From positions 17,187-81,186 of the forward strand of contig JALFSI010000032.1 in the NCBI GenBank assembly GCA_022779365.1: 64,000 nucleotides of DNA, read 5' to 3'. Under the pieces are notes generated by a model. The model was given only the letters and a program-made list of their open reading frames with translations. It was not told the origin of the DNA and ran no database searches. Within the stretch, counting starts at the first letter, position 1, and each line of letters starts with the position of its first letter. Source of the DNA: CAG-170 sp022779365. Its GTDB lineage: Bacteria > Bacillota > Clostridia > Oscillospirales > Oscillospiraceae. Positions 7,761-17,012 of the stretch are shown piece after piece. Both the position numbers and the translations under genes were made by a program.

Positions 7761-8540
7761 ATGCTTTACGCGTTACTCCCGGAAAAAAGACCTATTCGCG
7801 TAGTCGGCTACTGCTCTGGGAGCGGTAATACACTCTGGGAAGTATATAAACTGCAGAAAGAACTGGAGCTGACCCCGCAGGGTAGTCCGTTTGAGGTCGC
7901 CGGTATTTTTACGGATGATCCCGACAGCAAGTGCGTGCAGACAGCCGGTCAATATGGTTTGCAGGTCGCTTCACTGGACATCCGTAAATTCTACAAAGAA
8001 CACGACGCGCCCATGGGGGATCAGAACGTGCGGCGGGCATACGATACTGCTGCGCTGCCGCTGGTCGAGGCAATGCAGCCGGATATGATTCTGCTGGCAG
8101 GCTATGTTTGGGCATTGACCGATGTAGTCACCGGCAAAATCTTTACGGCGGGTGTGCATCCCGGTGACCTGACAGACCGCACGCCGGACGGTACGCGCCT
8201 GCTTGCGGGAGCAAACGGTGTGAAAGCTGCTTTCCGCCATCACCGTACAGAACTTCGTGCGAGTTCTTATCTTGCGACGAATGCGCTGGACGGCGGACCT
8301 GTGATGATCACGTCGCCCGCAGTACCTGTTGACTATGAGGCACACCCGGATGAGGAAGAACGCTTCCGCTATTATCTCAAGCTCATCAACGCACAGAACC
8401 GTCTGGTCGGCGCACGAACCGTTCTGGAGATCGCCAATGGCAATTTCCAGACTGACGGAAACGGCAAGTATTTCTACAAGGGAAAGGAGATACCCCTCGG
8501 GATCAAATTCGAGGACTGGAATGAAGATGCGATCTACTGA
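7761..8540 (+). CDS. Formyltransferase-fold protein (PurN-like), catalytic Asn absent
   Basis: A 259-residue protein resembling phosphoribosylglycinamide formyltransferases. It has a nucleotide-loop-like GYCSGSGNTLWE (residues 16-27), the active-site block AGVHPGDL (130-137) and TNALDGGPVMI (173-183). Compared with E. coli PurN (Asn106, His108, Asp144), His133 and Asp177 are kept, but the Asn position is Gly131 and the usual HPSLLP is HPGDL. It is longer than PurN and has a different C-terminus. It begins a catabolic operon rather than a purine operon, and the CoA synthetase gene overlaps its end by 20 nt. I infer a non-purine transferase or hydrolase; substrate unknown. Start chosen by AAAGGAGG at 7 nt. 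Confidence 0.7.
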   Translation: MLYALLPEKRPIRVVGYCSGSGNTLWEVYKLQKELELTPQGSPFEVAGIFTDDPDSKCVQTAGQYGLQVASLDIRKFYKEHDAPMGDQNVRRAYDTAALPLVEAMQPDMILLAGYVWALTDVVTGKIFTAGVHPGDLTDRTPDGTRLLAGANGVKAAFRHHRTELRASSYLATNALDGGPVMITSPAVPVDYEAHPDEEERFRYYLKLINAQNRLVGARTVLEIANGNFQTDGNGKYFYKGKEIPLGIKFEDWNEDAIY

Positions 8541-10608
8541 CAGAACGAGCAGCGTGCGTAAGCTGGTCGCGCCGGAGAGCATTGCGGTGCTGGGGGCATC
8601 GCAGAAGCCGGGCATCGGCGGCGCGATCGTGGAGAACCTGATTTCTAGCGGCTATCAGGGACGATTATACGCCGTCAACGTGCGTGGAGAGGATGTGCTA
8701 CAGGCAAAGGGCTATGCTTCCGTGCTGGATATTCCTGAGCCGATCGATATGGCGATTATTGCGCTGCCGTCACGCTTTGTACTGGATGTGGCGGACGAGT
8801 GCGGACGCAAGGGCGTGCGCGCGCTCACCTGCATCACGGCTGGCTTCAAGGAGGTCGGCAACCAGGGAGCAGAGCAGGAGAAAGAGCTGCTGGAGCTGCT
8901 GCATAAGTACGGAATGTGCATGATCGGGCCGAACTGCATGGGTGTGTTGAACACCGCGCCGCACGTCCAGATGAATGCGACCATCAATCCCAAGCCACCC
9001 CAGCGCGGCAACGTTGCCATGCTCACGCAGAGCGGCGCGCTCGGTGCGGCACTGATGGATTTTGCACAGCAGCTTGGTATCGGCTTTTCTACCATTGTTT
9101 CTGTGGGGAATCAGGCAGACCTGAATGTCTGCGATTTTCTGGAGCTGCTGGAGACCGACCCGCACACAGATGTGGTGCTGTTGTATCTGGAGACGATCAG
9201 CGAGCCGCAGCGATTCCGAGCACTGATGCAGAAAATGACAAAGCCTGTGGTCGTGCTCAAATCCGGACGGACTGCCGCGGGTGCAAAGGCGGCGGGTTCG
9301 CATACCGGCAGCCTTGCCGGAAGCGATGCCGTAGCACAGGCGCTGCTGCGGCAGAGTGGTGCGATCCGCACCGAGAGTTTGGAGGATGCGTTTCTGCTGA
9401 CCGCCGTCCTGTCCAAGATCCGAAAAAAACAGCTCACCGGCTGCAACATTGGTATTGTGTCGAACACAGGCGGACTAGGTATTTTGATGGCGGATGCGCT
9501 GACGGGACGGGGATTTGCCCTGCCGGAGTTGCCGCAGAGCGCTGTAGACGCACTGCGACCACAGCTTTTGCCGGAGGCATCATTTCACAATCCGATCGAT
9601 CTGGTCGCACCCGCAACGCCTGCACAGTATAATGCAGCAGTACAGGAGATGCTGAAAACCAAACTGTATGATGCGCTGATCATTACCTGCGTTCCTGCCG
9701 TTACGGTGGATACACAGAAGGTAGCTGCTGCGATGATAGACACACTCAAAGCCTCACCGATCCCGGTGTTTTCTTGTTTCTTCGGACCGGGCGCTGGCGC
9801 CGGCGGGCAGCAGGAGCTTAAAAAACAGGGACTTTTGTGCTTTGAATACCCAGAGACAATTGCGGAACTGCTTGCTTATCTCAAGCCGGAGAAGCCACTG
9901 CCCGTGCTGGCGGAGTCGGTCGCTCCCACGCCGGTGGATGCCACACTTTGCCAGGAAGTCCTGAGCACTGCACAGCCAGGACAATTTCTCAGCGCAGACG
10001 CCTGTCAGGCGCTTTTAAGCGCCGCCGGTATCCCGCTTGCGCGCGCCGGGTATCTGAAAAACCGCAATCAGGCAGCGTGCCTTGACTTGCGCTATCCGCT
10101 GGTGGCGAAGATCGACCATGAAAAAATTGTCCACAAGTCCGACGCCGGCGGCGTCAGGCTGAACATTGCCAATGCACAGGAACTTGCAGCATTGTGGGAC
10201 GAATGGGTCGTCAAATTCCCGGGACTGCGCGGTATCCTTGTGCAGGAGCAGGTCACGGGCAGCATTGAGGTTATTCTTGGCGCGACGTATGATCCCGTTC
10301 TGGGGCACGCTGTACTGTCAGGTCTTGGCGGCACGCTCGTGGAGCTGTTTCAGGACGTCAGTTTCGGTCATGTGCCGCTGAGTGAACAGGATGCACTGCG
10401 GATGCTGCACAGTCTCAAATGCTGGCGGCTGCTAGAGGGCTATCGCGGCGAAGCGGGTGCAAACATTGCACAGCTTGTACAGCTTATTTTGCAGCTCAGT
10501 GCACTGCTGAGCGCGTGCCCGCAGATCCGTGAACTGGATCTCAACCCGCTCATCTATGACCGGGCGCAGGGACAGTTTTATGTTGTTGACTCCCGCGTGC
10601 GGCTGTAA
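8521..10608 (+). CDS. ADP-forming acyl-CoA synthetase, fused alpha-beta type
   Basis: A 695-residue protein of the NDP-forming acyl-CoA synthetase (ACD/AcsA-like) superfamily. The N-terminal CoA-binding domain has VLGASQKPGIGG (residues 23-34) and GPNCMGVLN (136-144). The ligase domain has QSGALGAALMDFAQQLGIGF and the phosphohistidine loop GSHTGSLAGSD (His261). The C-terminal ATP-grasp domain (about 480-695) has VAKIDHEKIVHKSDAGGV. These enzymes make ATP from acyl-CoA in anaerobes, or activate acids. The start at the first of two close ATGs has GAGG at 6 nt and overlaps the preceding gene by 20 nt. In this cluster it probably ends a pathway by capturing energy from an acyl-CoA. Confidence 0.88.
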   Translation: MKMRSTDRTSSVRKLVAPESIAVLGASQKPGIGGAIVENLISSGYQGRLYAVNVRGEDVLQAKGYASVLDIPEPIDMAIIALPSRFVLDVADECGRKGVRALTCITAGFKEVGNQGAEQEKELLELLHKYGMCMIGPNCMGVLNTAPHVQMNATINPKPPQRGNVAMLTQSGALGAALMDFAQQLGIGFSTIVSVGNQADLNVCDFLELLETDPHTDVVLLYLETISEPQRFRALMQKMTKPVVVLKSGRTAAGAKAAGSHTGSLAGSDAVAQALLRQSGAIRTESLEDAFLLTAVLSKIRKKQLTGCNIGIVSNTGGLGILMADALTGRGFALPELPQSAVDALRPQLLPEASFHNPIDLVAPATPAQYNAAVQEMLKTKLYDALIITCVPAVTVDTQKVAAAMIDTLKASPIPVFSCFFGPGAGAGGQQELKKQGLLCFEYPETIAELLAYLKPEKPLPVLAESVAPTPVDATLCQEVLSTAQPGQFLSADACQALLSAAGIPLARAGYLKNRNQAACLDLRYPLVAKIDHEKIVHKSDAGGVRLNIANAQELAALWDEWVVKFPGLRGILVQEQVTGSIEVILGATYDPVLGHAVLSGLGGTLVELFQDVSFGHVPLSEQDALRMLHSLKCWRLLEGYRGEAGANIAQLVQLILQLSALLSACPQIRELDLNPLIYDRAQGQFYVVDSRVRL

Positions 10609-10655
10609 GGCACGCAGCAGGAAATAATGAACGAGTAAAGAAATGGAGGAACAGT

Positions 10656-11864
10656 ATGGGTTTTCGTGAGGACAAAAAGTGGTGGGTCGCACCGGCAAAC
10701 TACAATCCCGATGTAGTCAAAGAATTTAACTTTGCCAAGAAAATTGAGATCCTGGACACTACGCTGCGCGATGGTGAGCAGCAGCCAGGAATCGTATTCA
10801 GCCGGGAGGACAAGGTCGCTATCGCAAAGAAGCTGGATACCATGGGCGTTCACCGAATCGAGGCTGGCACGCCGTCCGTGTCGCAGGAGGATGCGGATGC
10901 GATCCGCGAGATCTGCGATCTGGGACTGAAGGCAGAGGTGTACTGTTTTACCCGCAATGTGGTCGCTGACATTGAGCTTGCCAAAAGCTGCGGCGTTGCA
11001 GGTGTTCTGACAGAAGTGCCGGGCAGTGAGCATATGCTCAAGGGCGGTATGAAGTGGGATGCGGATCGCGCTATCAAAGCGGCGTGCGAAACAACGCTTG
11101 CTGCGCATGAGATGGGACTGAAGGTCACATTCTTCCCGGCGGACGGTTCGCGTGCCGACATCAACTTCCTGCTTGATACTCTGCAGGCAATCAAGGAAGG
11201 CGGACACATGGACGCTGTGACGCTGGTCGATACCTTCGGTGCATTCTCTCCGGAGGGTGCGGCGTGGACCGTGCGCAGGCTGCATGAGCGGCTTGGGATG
11301 CCGGTCGAGGCACACTTCCATGAGGACTTCGGCATGAGCGTTGCGACGACGATCGCAGCACTGGAGGCGGGCGCGGAGGTCGCGCACGTTACGGTCAACG
11401 GCATTGGTGAGCGATGCGGCAACACGCCGATCGAGCCGCTGCTGGTCGCACTTCAGTGCCTGTACGGCATTGATACCGGCATTGATCTGACCAAGCTCAT
11501 CGACTTGTCGCGTGACGTTGAAAAGCGCTCCGGGATGCCGGTTTCCAAAACAAAGCCTGTTGTGGGCGAGAATATCTTCGGCTGGGAAACAGGGATTCCT
11601 GTCGGCTATTGGAAAAATGCCAAGGACATCGACCCACTGATCATGCTGCCGTATATGTGGACGCTGGTCGATCAGCGCGAGCCGTACATCTACACCGGCA
11701 AGAAGAGCGGCGTGGCGAATATGCAGCTCGTTGCGCAGGAGTTTGGCGTGGAGCTTGACAAGGAGCAGGCAAAGAAACTCATGCAGCTTGTCAAAGCGAT
11801 GGCAATCGCAAAAAAACGCGATCTGAGCCGCCCCGAGTTTAAGGCTCTGATGGATGAGATTTGA
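10656..11864 (+). CDS. HMGL-like / homocitrate-synthase-type DRE-TIM metallolyase
   Basis: A 402-residue TIM-barrel enzyme with the hallmark DTTLRDGEQ (residues 34-42), metal ligands in EAHFHEDFG (His220, His222) and the VNGIGERCGN loop. These are the signatures of the isopropylmalate/homocitrate synthase and HMG-CoA lyase superfamily. The C-terminal LeuA allosteric domain is absent, so it is not a typical LeuA. It could condense acetyl-CoA with a 2-oxoacid, or cleave a 3-hydroxyacyl compound. The CoA synthetase before it and two dehydrogenases after it suggest a role in degradation of an imported hydroxy- or oxo-acid. RBS GGAGG lies 8 nt before ATG. Confidence 0.85.
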   Translation: MGFREDKKWWVAPANYNPDVVKEFNFAKKIEILDTTLRDGEQQPGIVFSREDKVAIAKKLDTMGVHRIEAGTPSVSQEDADAIREICDLGLKAEVYCFTRNVVADIELAKSCGVAGVLTEVPGSEHMLKGGMKWDADRAIKAACETTLAAHEMGLKVTFFPADGSRADINFLLDTLQAIKEGGHMDAVTLVDTFGAFSPEGAAWTVRRLHERLGMPVEAHFHEDFGMSVATTIAALEAGAEVAHVTVNGIGERCGNTPIEPLLVALQCLYGIDTGIDLTKLIDLSRDVEKRSGMPVSKTKPVVGENIFGWETGIPVGYWKNAKDIDPLIMLPYMWTLVDQREPYIYTGKKSGVANMQLVAQEFGVELDKEQAKKLMQLVKAMAIAKKRDLSRPEFKALMDEI

Positions 11865-11878
11865 ACAGGAGGACGAGT

Positions 11879-12859
11879 ATGCGCACCTATTTCCTGGATA
11901 AGCAGTTTTTGACGGACCGCGAATATGCCCAGCTTGAGGCGGCGTTTGCGGGTGCAGGGCAGGAGCTATTGTTCCGCGAGTGGAGGCAGCCGCAGGAGGT
12001 GATCGACGGCGCAAAGGATGCCGACGCGATCATCCTCATGGCAGTGCACATTACGGCGGACGTCATGGATGCCATGCCGAACCTGAAGGTCATCGGACGC
12101 TGCGGGATCGGGGTGGACAACGTTGATCTGGACGCCGCTACCGCGCGCGGCATAGTGGTCTGCAATGTGCCGGATCACTGTACCTACGAAGTTGCAAGTC
12201 ATGCCTTTGCCATGATGTTGGCGCTTGAGCGGCAGCTCCCGGCGTTTATCGACCGTGCGAAAAAGGGCGGATACGCTAACGGTAAACTTATTAAGTGCCA
12301 TCGCATCCGCGGGCAGGTCATGGGCATCCTTGGTTATGGCAAGATCGGTCGAGAGCTGGCAAAAATGGCGCTCGGTATGGGGATGCAGGTCATGGTCTAC
12401 GATCCGTTCGTAAAGGAAACAGATGAGCCGGGTATCGCGCTTGCGAATATGGATACGATCCTGCGGCAGGCGGATGTGATCTCGCTGCATACACCGCTGC
12501 TGCCGTCCACCTATCACATGATCTCCATGGAGCAGCTCAAAATGATGAAGCCCACGGCAATTCTGCTCAACGCATCGCGCGGCGGCGTGGTGAACACGAC
12601 GGATCTGATCGAAGCCCTGAAAACAGGTGTGATTGCGGCGGCGGGACTGGATGTCATCGAGGGCGAGCCTCTGCCGGCAGGCAGCGAGCTGTTCGACGTG
12701 CCGAATCTGATGATCACGCCACACGTCGGAATGTATTCCGAGGAGGCAATGGAGGACATGTACAATAAGCTATTCCGGCAGACGACTGACGTGCTGGCGG
12801 GTCGTGCGCCCGGCAATGTCGTCAACAAGGCAGTGCTGGAAAAGCTCGCACTGCGGTAA
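11879..12859 (+). CDS. D-isomer 2-hydroxyacid dehydrogenase (PGDH-like)
   Basis: A 326-residue NAD-dependent dehydrogenase. The dinucleotide loop is LGYGKIGRELA (151-161). The catalytic triad of the family is present: Arg234 in NASRGGVV, Glu263 in DVIEGEPLP and His282 in ITPHVGM. It lacks the ACT domain of regulated SerA proteins, so a catabolic 2-hydroxyacid/2-oxoacid interconversion is more likely than serine synthesis. The gap to the HMGL gene is 14 bp and the RBS (AGGAGG) is at 4-5 nt, which favours this start over one 18 nt upstream. Confidence 0.88.
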   Translation: MRTYFLDKQFLTDREYAQLEAAFAGAGQELLFREWRQPQEVIDGAKDADAIILMAVHITADVMDAMPNLKVIGRCGIGVDNVDLDAATARGIVVCNVPDHCTYEVASHAFAMMLALERQLPAFIDRAKKGGYANGKLIKCHRIRGQVMGILGYGKIGRELAKMALGMGMQVMVYDPFVKETDEPGIALANMDTILRQADVISLHTPLLPSTYHMISMEQLKMMKPTAILLNASRGGVVNTTDLIEALKTGVIAAAGLDVIEGEPLPAGSELFDVPNLMITPHVGMYSEEAMEDMYNKLFRQTTDVLAGRAPGNVVNKAVLEKLALR

Positions 12860-12870
12860 GGAGGAAGGCT

Positions 12871-13647
12871 ATGGACGCACAGGCGCTCAAAGGAAAAGTC
12901 GCTGTGGTCACCGGATCAGGACGTGGGCTCGGCAAGGCATACGCGCTTTTGCTGGCGCAGTACGGTGCCGATATTGCGGTAACTGACCGCAGCGCTGCAT
13001 CTGCCAACCGCTTTGGCGAGGGCAGCGCGGAGGATACCGTGGCGCAGATCCGCGCCATGGGCTGCCGCAGCAGCTTCTTTTCTGCAGACCTGACCGATCC
13101 TGCGGCGGTGGAAGGATTGGTGCAGGAGGTCGTGGAGACCTTCGGACACATTGACATTTGGGTCAACAATGCCGGCGGTGACATTGGCGCACATACACCG
13201 CGCCCCGACCCGGACGACTGCCTGGACATTGCTGTGGAGGATGTCGAGTCCGTTGTTTCGCGCAATCTGCTTGCCACGATCTACGCCTGCAAATTTGCCG
13301 GGCAGCAAATGCGCCGGCAGATGGGCGGAAAGATCATCAACGTAGGTTCGATCGGCGCGCATATGGCGCTGCCGACCGGCGCTGTCTACAATGCCTGCAA
13401 GCGCGGAATTGAGCATTATACGCGCTGCATGGCAGAGCAGATGCGCCCGTACAACGTCAATGTCAACTGCCTGTCACCGGGCTACGCAAAGTCTGCGCGC
13501 ATCGCGTCCACCCGCCAGATCCCCGATATGCCGGACACTCCGAGGTTGGAACGCTTTGCAGAGCCGGAAGATATGGCAAAATCGGTCGCGTTTCTGGCAG
13601 GACCGGATTCTGACCGGCTGACCGGTGAGACCATTGTTTTCTGGTAA
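12871..13647 (+). CDS. Short-chain dehydrogenase/reductase
   Basis: A 258-residue classical SDR. It has the cofactor motif TGSGRGLGKAYA (14-25), structural NNAG (99-102) and the catalytic Ser160, Tyr173 and Lys177 in NVGS...VYNACKRG. Asp39 after the second strand (AVTDR) favours NAD over NADP. It is the fifth enzyme gene of the cluster, 11 bp after the 2-hydroxyacid dehydrogenase gene, with an AAGGAGG RBS. Substrate unknown; presumably a hydroxyl of the imported compound or an intermediate. Confidence 0.88.
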   Translation: MDAQALKGKVAVVTGSGRGLGKAYALLLAQYGADIAVTDRSAASANRFGEGSAEDTVAQIRAMGCRSSFFSADLTDPAAVEGLVQEVVETFGHIDIWVNNAGGDIGAHTPRPDPDDCLDIAVEDVESVVSRNLLATIYACKFAGQQMRRQMGGKIINVGSIGAHMALPTGAVYNACKRGIEHYTRCMAEQMRPYNVNVNCLSPGYAKSARIASTRQIPDMPDTPRLERFAEPEDMAKSVAFLAGPDSDRLTGETIVFW

Positions 13648-13693
13648 TAGCGGGTACGATCAGAGACTTCGAAAAACTTTCTGAAATTTACAA

Positions 13694-13722
13694 TTGATTT
13701 AGCAAGAAAAATCAATAATTAT
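13694..13722 (+). promoter_or_regulatory. Candidate promoter/operator before the ABC importer genes
   Basis: TTGATT and TAATTA are 16 bp apart. The same stretch forms an inverted repeat TTGATTT ... AAATCAA around AGCAAGAAA. A related string, TTTACAAGAAAAAT, lies at the promoter of the enzyme genes (7598), so both halves of the cluster may share a regulator. Confidence 0.4.
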
Positions 13723-13752
13723 GAGAGAGGATATATTTGAGGAGGTACACAA

Positions 13753-15051
13753 ATGAAAAAAGCTACCGTTCTGCGCCTCGCGGCAATGATCCTGGCACTG
13801 TGCATACTCTTTGCGATTAGCGCGTGCACTGCCAAGACTGCGACTGAGACCCCCAGCAGCAACAGCGCCTCCAGCAACAACGCAAATACCACAGATACCT
13901 CTGCGGCATCTACCGGCGACTCCGCCGCAGCTTCCGACACATACAAGATCGGCGCATTTCTCTGCCTCAGCGGCGGCAATGCTGCGTTCGGTCTGGAAGC
14001 GCGCGACGCGATCCAGATGGCGGTCGATATGATCAACGCCGAGGGCGGCTTCAACGGTCAGACGGTCGAGTTTATCGCTTACGACTCCCTGACCTCGCCG
14101 GAGGAAGCAGTCAAGATTGTCAACAAAATGATCACTGAGGATAAAATCAACGCCTGCATCGGATCGATCATCTCCAGCGAGGTTCTGGCAGCTGGTCCAT
14201 TCCTGAACGAGGCAAAGATCGTCACGGTCGGTCTCGGCACATCCCCGTCCTGGATGGAGGAGGACTGGCCCTACATCTTCCGCGCATCCATGAACAGCGC
14301 GTTCGGTATGGGCATTGAGGCAGATATGCTCGTGAAGCTCGGACTGACGGATCGTATTGCCTGCTTCTACAGCCAGGATGACTCCGCGCTGTCCACACTA
14401 GCATCTTTTAAGTCGGAATGCGCCAACCGCGGAATCACCATCGTCGCCGAGGAGACACACGACGCGGGCGATACCGACTATTCCGCACAGATCGCCAACA
14501 TCATTGCTGCCGACCCGCAGTGCGTCTGGTTTGCGACTGACGGTCAGGTCACGCCGCTGTTTGTCAAGCAGCTCCGCCAGTATGGCTATACCGGCATCGT
14601 CATGGATAAGGAGGCATTCGCCAACTCCATGGTCGCGATCGCCGGCGAGGCTGCTTCCAACAACCTCATGTGGGCAAACCCCTACGTCACCTACAAGAGC
14701 ATCGATGATTGCGACATTCCCGTGATGAAGGACTTCCTTCAGCTTTATTCCGATAAGTACGGTCAGCTTCCGCAGACTGAGTGTGCTTACCGCGGCTGGG
14801 ATTCCATCAAGGTCCTCTGGGAGGCGGCAAAGGTCTCCGGCAGCAATGACGCAGACGCCATGCGCAACGCGATCGGCACGCTGAAGTATGAGGGGCTTGG
14901 CGGTCAAATCGACTTTACGGTTGGTGACCGTGAAGGCTACCATGCGTTCAACTCCTTCTTCCGCGCGGGCGGCAAAGACCTGCTGTTCTCGAGCTGGCTG
15001 GAGAACGGTGGCTATGACGCCTATAAGACGGAGACCGGCAACGAATTTTAA
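13753..15051 (+). CDS. Liv-type ABC substrate-binding lipoprotein
   Basis: A 432-residue exported lipoprotein: signal peptide MKKATVLRLAAMILALCILF, lipobox ISAC with Cys at about residue 25, then a Ser/Thr/Asn-rich linker of about 35 residues. The mature part is a type I periplasmic-binding fold (Peripla_BP_6): YKIGAFLCLSGGNAAFG, AVDMINAEGGFNGQ, VGLGTSPSW. This family binds branched-chain amino acids, but also amides, urea and aromatic or hydroxy acids. Because it sits behind five catabolic enzyme genes, the ligand is probably their substrate. An RNA hairpin follows its stop. Confidence 0.9.
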   Translation: MKKATVLRLAAMILALCILFAISACTAKTATETPSSNSASSNNANTTDTSAASTGDSAAASDTYKIGAFLCLSGGNAAFGLEARDAIQMAVDMINAEGGFNGQTVEFIAYDSLTSPEEAVKIVNKMITEDKINACIGSIISSEVLAAGPFLNEAKIVTVGLGTSPSWMEEDWPYIFRASMNSAFGMGIEADMLVKLGLTDRIACFYSQDDSALSTLASFKSECANRGITIVAEETHDAGDTDYSAQIANIIAADPQCVWFATDGQVTPLFVKQLRQYGYTGIVMDKEAFANSMVAIAGEAASNNLMWANPYVTYKSIDDCDIPVMKDFLQLYSDKYGQLPQTECAYRGWDSIKVLWEAAKVSGSNDADAMRNAIGTLKYEGLGGQIDFTVGDREGYHAFNSFFRAGGKDLLFSSWLENGGYDAYKTETGNEF

Positions 15052-15065
15052 CTTTTGATGCAGCA

Positions 15066-15093
15066 GGGGGATGTTGCAGCCGCAGCATCCCCC
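15066..15093 (+). promoter_or_regulatory. Intercistronic hairpin after the binding-protein gene
   Basis: GGGGGATG and CATCCCCC pair across a 12-nt centre that can extend with GC pairs. No T-run follows, so it is more likely an mRNA stabiliser or partial attenuator that lets the binding protein be made in excess over the membrane subunits. Confidence 0.6.
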
Positions 15094-15129
15094 AAGCTGT
15101 ATGTCTGCCTGAATGTGAGGAGAAAAAAC

Positions 15130-16011
15130 ATGGACAAATTCCTACAGCTGCTGATCCCGGGGATCGTACTGGGGTGCACCTACGGTCTGCTGGCGCTCAG
15201 CTGCAGCATTATCTACAAGGCATCTGGTCTGATGAGCTTCATGCAGGGCGATGTGCTGACGCTCGGCGCGTTTCTGGGGCTGACGTTTTACAGCTTTTTG
15301 GGCATTCCGTTTTTGCTGTCACTGCTGCTGACGACCGCGATCGCCTTCGGCTTTGGCATTCTGCTGGAAAAGGGCGTCATCCGCGTCATGCTCAATCGGC
15401 ACGTCACGGCGGCGTATATCGTCCTTTCTACCATTGCAATTTCTTACATCATCCAGAACGGCTCCCAGATCGCTTGGGGTACGATCCCACTGTATTTTCC
15501 ATCGATCTTCAATGTGATGACGGTCAAGATACTGGGCGTGAACATCCAGCCGGAGGCGATTCTTTGTGTGATCGTCAGCGTGATCTGTATGGCTCTGATG
15601 CATCTATTTATGACGAAAACGCGCTTCGGCACTGCCATGCGCGCCGCCGCCATGGACGCCAAAGCCGCCGAATCCTGCGGCATCGACGTCTCTTTGAGCA
15701 CCGGCGTGACGTGGGGGCTTTCCGCAGCGCTTGCTGCCGTAGCCGGTATGCTGATCGGTCCGATCTACGGCGTATATACCACACTCGGCGCAACACTTGG
15801 ACGCAAGGGCTTTTCCAGCGCCGTCATTGGCGGCTATGGTAATATGTACGGCGCGATCGTTGGTGGTATTTTCCTCGGTGTAGTTGAAAACTGCGTGGCA
15901 GGTTATATCTCGTCGAATTACCGTAATCTCATTGCGTATATCATACTGATCGTATTCCTGTTCCTGCGACCGACCGGTATTTTCAATGAAAAAGCCATTC
16001 AGGATGTGTAA
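15130..16011 (+). CDS. livH: LivH-type ABC permease
   Basis: A 293-residue inner-membrane permease of the branched-chain-amino-acid type (BPD_transp_2). The N-terminus FLQLLIPGIVLGCTYGLLAL and the EAA-like region AAAMDAKAAESCGIDVS, followed by ALAAVAGMLIGPIYGV, are characteristic of LivH. I use the ATG preceded by GAGGAG at 7 nt; an earlier ATG lies inside the intercistronic hairpin and is unlikely. It partners with LivM, LivG and LivF. Confidence 0.9.
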   Translation: MDKFLQLLIPGIVLGCTYGLLALSCSIIYKASGLMSFMQGDVLTLGAFLGLTFYSFLGIPFLLSLLLTTAIAFGFGILLEKGVIRVMLNRHVTAAYIVLSTIAISYIIQNGSQIAWGTIPLYFPSIFNVMTVKILGVNIQPEAILCVIVSVICMALMHLFMTKTRFGTAMRAAAMDAKAAESCGIDVSLSTGVTWGLSAALAAVAGMLIGPIYGVYTTLGATLGRKGFSSAVIGGYGNMYGAIVGGIFLGVVENCVAGYISSNYRNLIAYIILIVFLFLRPTGIFNEKAIQDV

Positions 16012-16025
16012 GGGGGAGAGTCAAA

Positions 16026-17012
16026 TTGCTGAAACAGAAAAAGAGCTTTACACAGCTTGGGCTGCTTGCGGTGATCGCGGCGATTTTGCCCCTTATCATG
16101 CTCGCTTTCGGCTATAGCTATGGCGTGCTGTTGTGCTGCTTGATCGAGATCTATATCATTGCCGTGTCGGGGCTGGACGTATGCTTCGGCTACAGCGGGC
16201 AGATATCCATCGGTCACGTTGCGTTTTATGCCATTGGTGCATACACCTCCGGCATCGTTACCAACAACCTCAGTCTGCCGCCCATTTTGAGCATGATCCT
16301 TGGCGCAATTTTGGCGGCGCTGGTCGGGATGCTGCTGGCATATCCGGCATCCAAGCTGGTGTTTCACTTTCTGGCGCTGGCGACGATTGCCTTTGGCGAG
16401 ATCATCTATCAGCTCATTGCACATTCCCCCGGCGAGATCACCGGCAACCTGCGCGGCATGACGAGCACCTATGTAAGCCTGTTTGGCTTTGAACTGGATA
16501 CCAATCTGCGTTTCTATTTTTTTGGCTTGGTCTGTATGCTCCTGTTCTTGTTGGCAAAGGTGTTTCTGGTGGATTCCAAGGTCGGGCGCGCATTCATCGC
16601 CGTGCGTGAAAATACCCACGCCGCAGAGGGCATGGGCATCAATGTGCGCAAGTATAAGGTGCTGGCATTTGCCATCAGCGCGTTTTTTACCGGCTTTGCC
16701 GGTGCAATGTATATGCACCTCGTGCGTTACATCAGTCCCGATACTTTTGTGCAGAAGCAGTCCATCATGTTCATCACCATGCTGCTGTTTGGCGGCACGG
16801 CGTCACTGCTTGGACCGATCATCGGCGTGGTCACCATCACGGTGCTCACGGAGGTGCTGCGTAGCTTCCAGGATTATCAGATGCTGATCTACGGTATTTT
16901 GATGCTTGCGGTCATAGTGGCGCTGCCCGGCGGCATTTACGGCGCGGTGCGCGACCTTGCTGCAAAACTACGCGCAAAACGGACGGGAGGGAAGAGCCAT
17001 GCTGAAAGCTGA
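16026..17012 (+). CDS. livM: LivM-type ABC permease (TTG start)
   Basis: A 328-residue polytopic permease. SGLDVCFGYSGQISIGHVAFYAIGAY is the diagnostic LivM segment (about residues 48-73), and VRENTHAAEGMGINVRKYK is the cytoplasmic coupling loop. The start codon is TTG, placed 6-7 nt after GGGGGAG; no ATG in a suitable place exists. The 3' end overlaps the livG start by 14 nt. Confidence 0.88.
   Translation: MLKQKKSFTQLGLLAVIAAILPLIMLAFGYSYGVLLCCLIEIYIIAVSGLDVCFGYSGQISIGHVAFYAIGAYTSGIVTNNLSLPPILSMILGAILAALVGMLLAYPASKLVFHFLALATIAFGEIIYQLIAHSPGEITGNLRGMTSTYVSLFGFELDTNLRFYFFGLVCMLLFLLAKVFLVDSKVGRAFIAVRENTHAAEGMGINVRKYKVLAFAISAFFTGFAGAMYMHLVRYISPDTFVQKQSIMFITMLLFGGTASLLGPIIGVVTITVLTEVLRSFQDYQMLIYGILMLAVIVALPGGIYGAVRDLAAKLRAKRTGGKSHAES

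Noticed and set aside
8521..8540. Possible frameshift between the formyltransferase-like gene and the CoA synthetase gene
   Set aside because: The 20-nt overlap has a good RBS for the second gene and both proteins are complete at their ends, so it is translational coupling.
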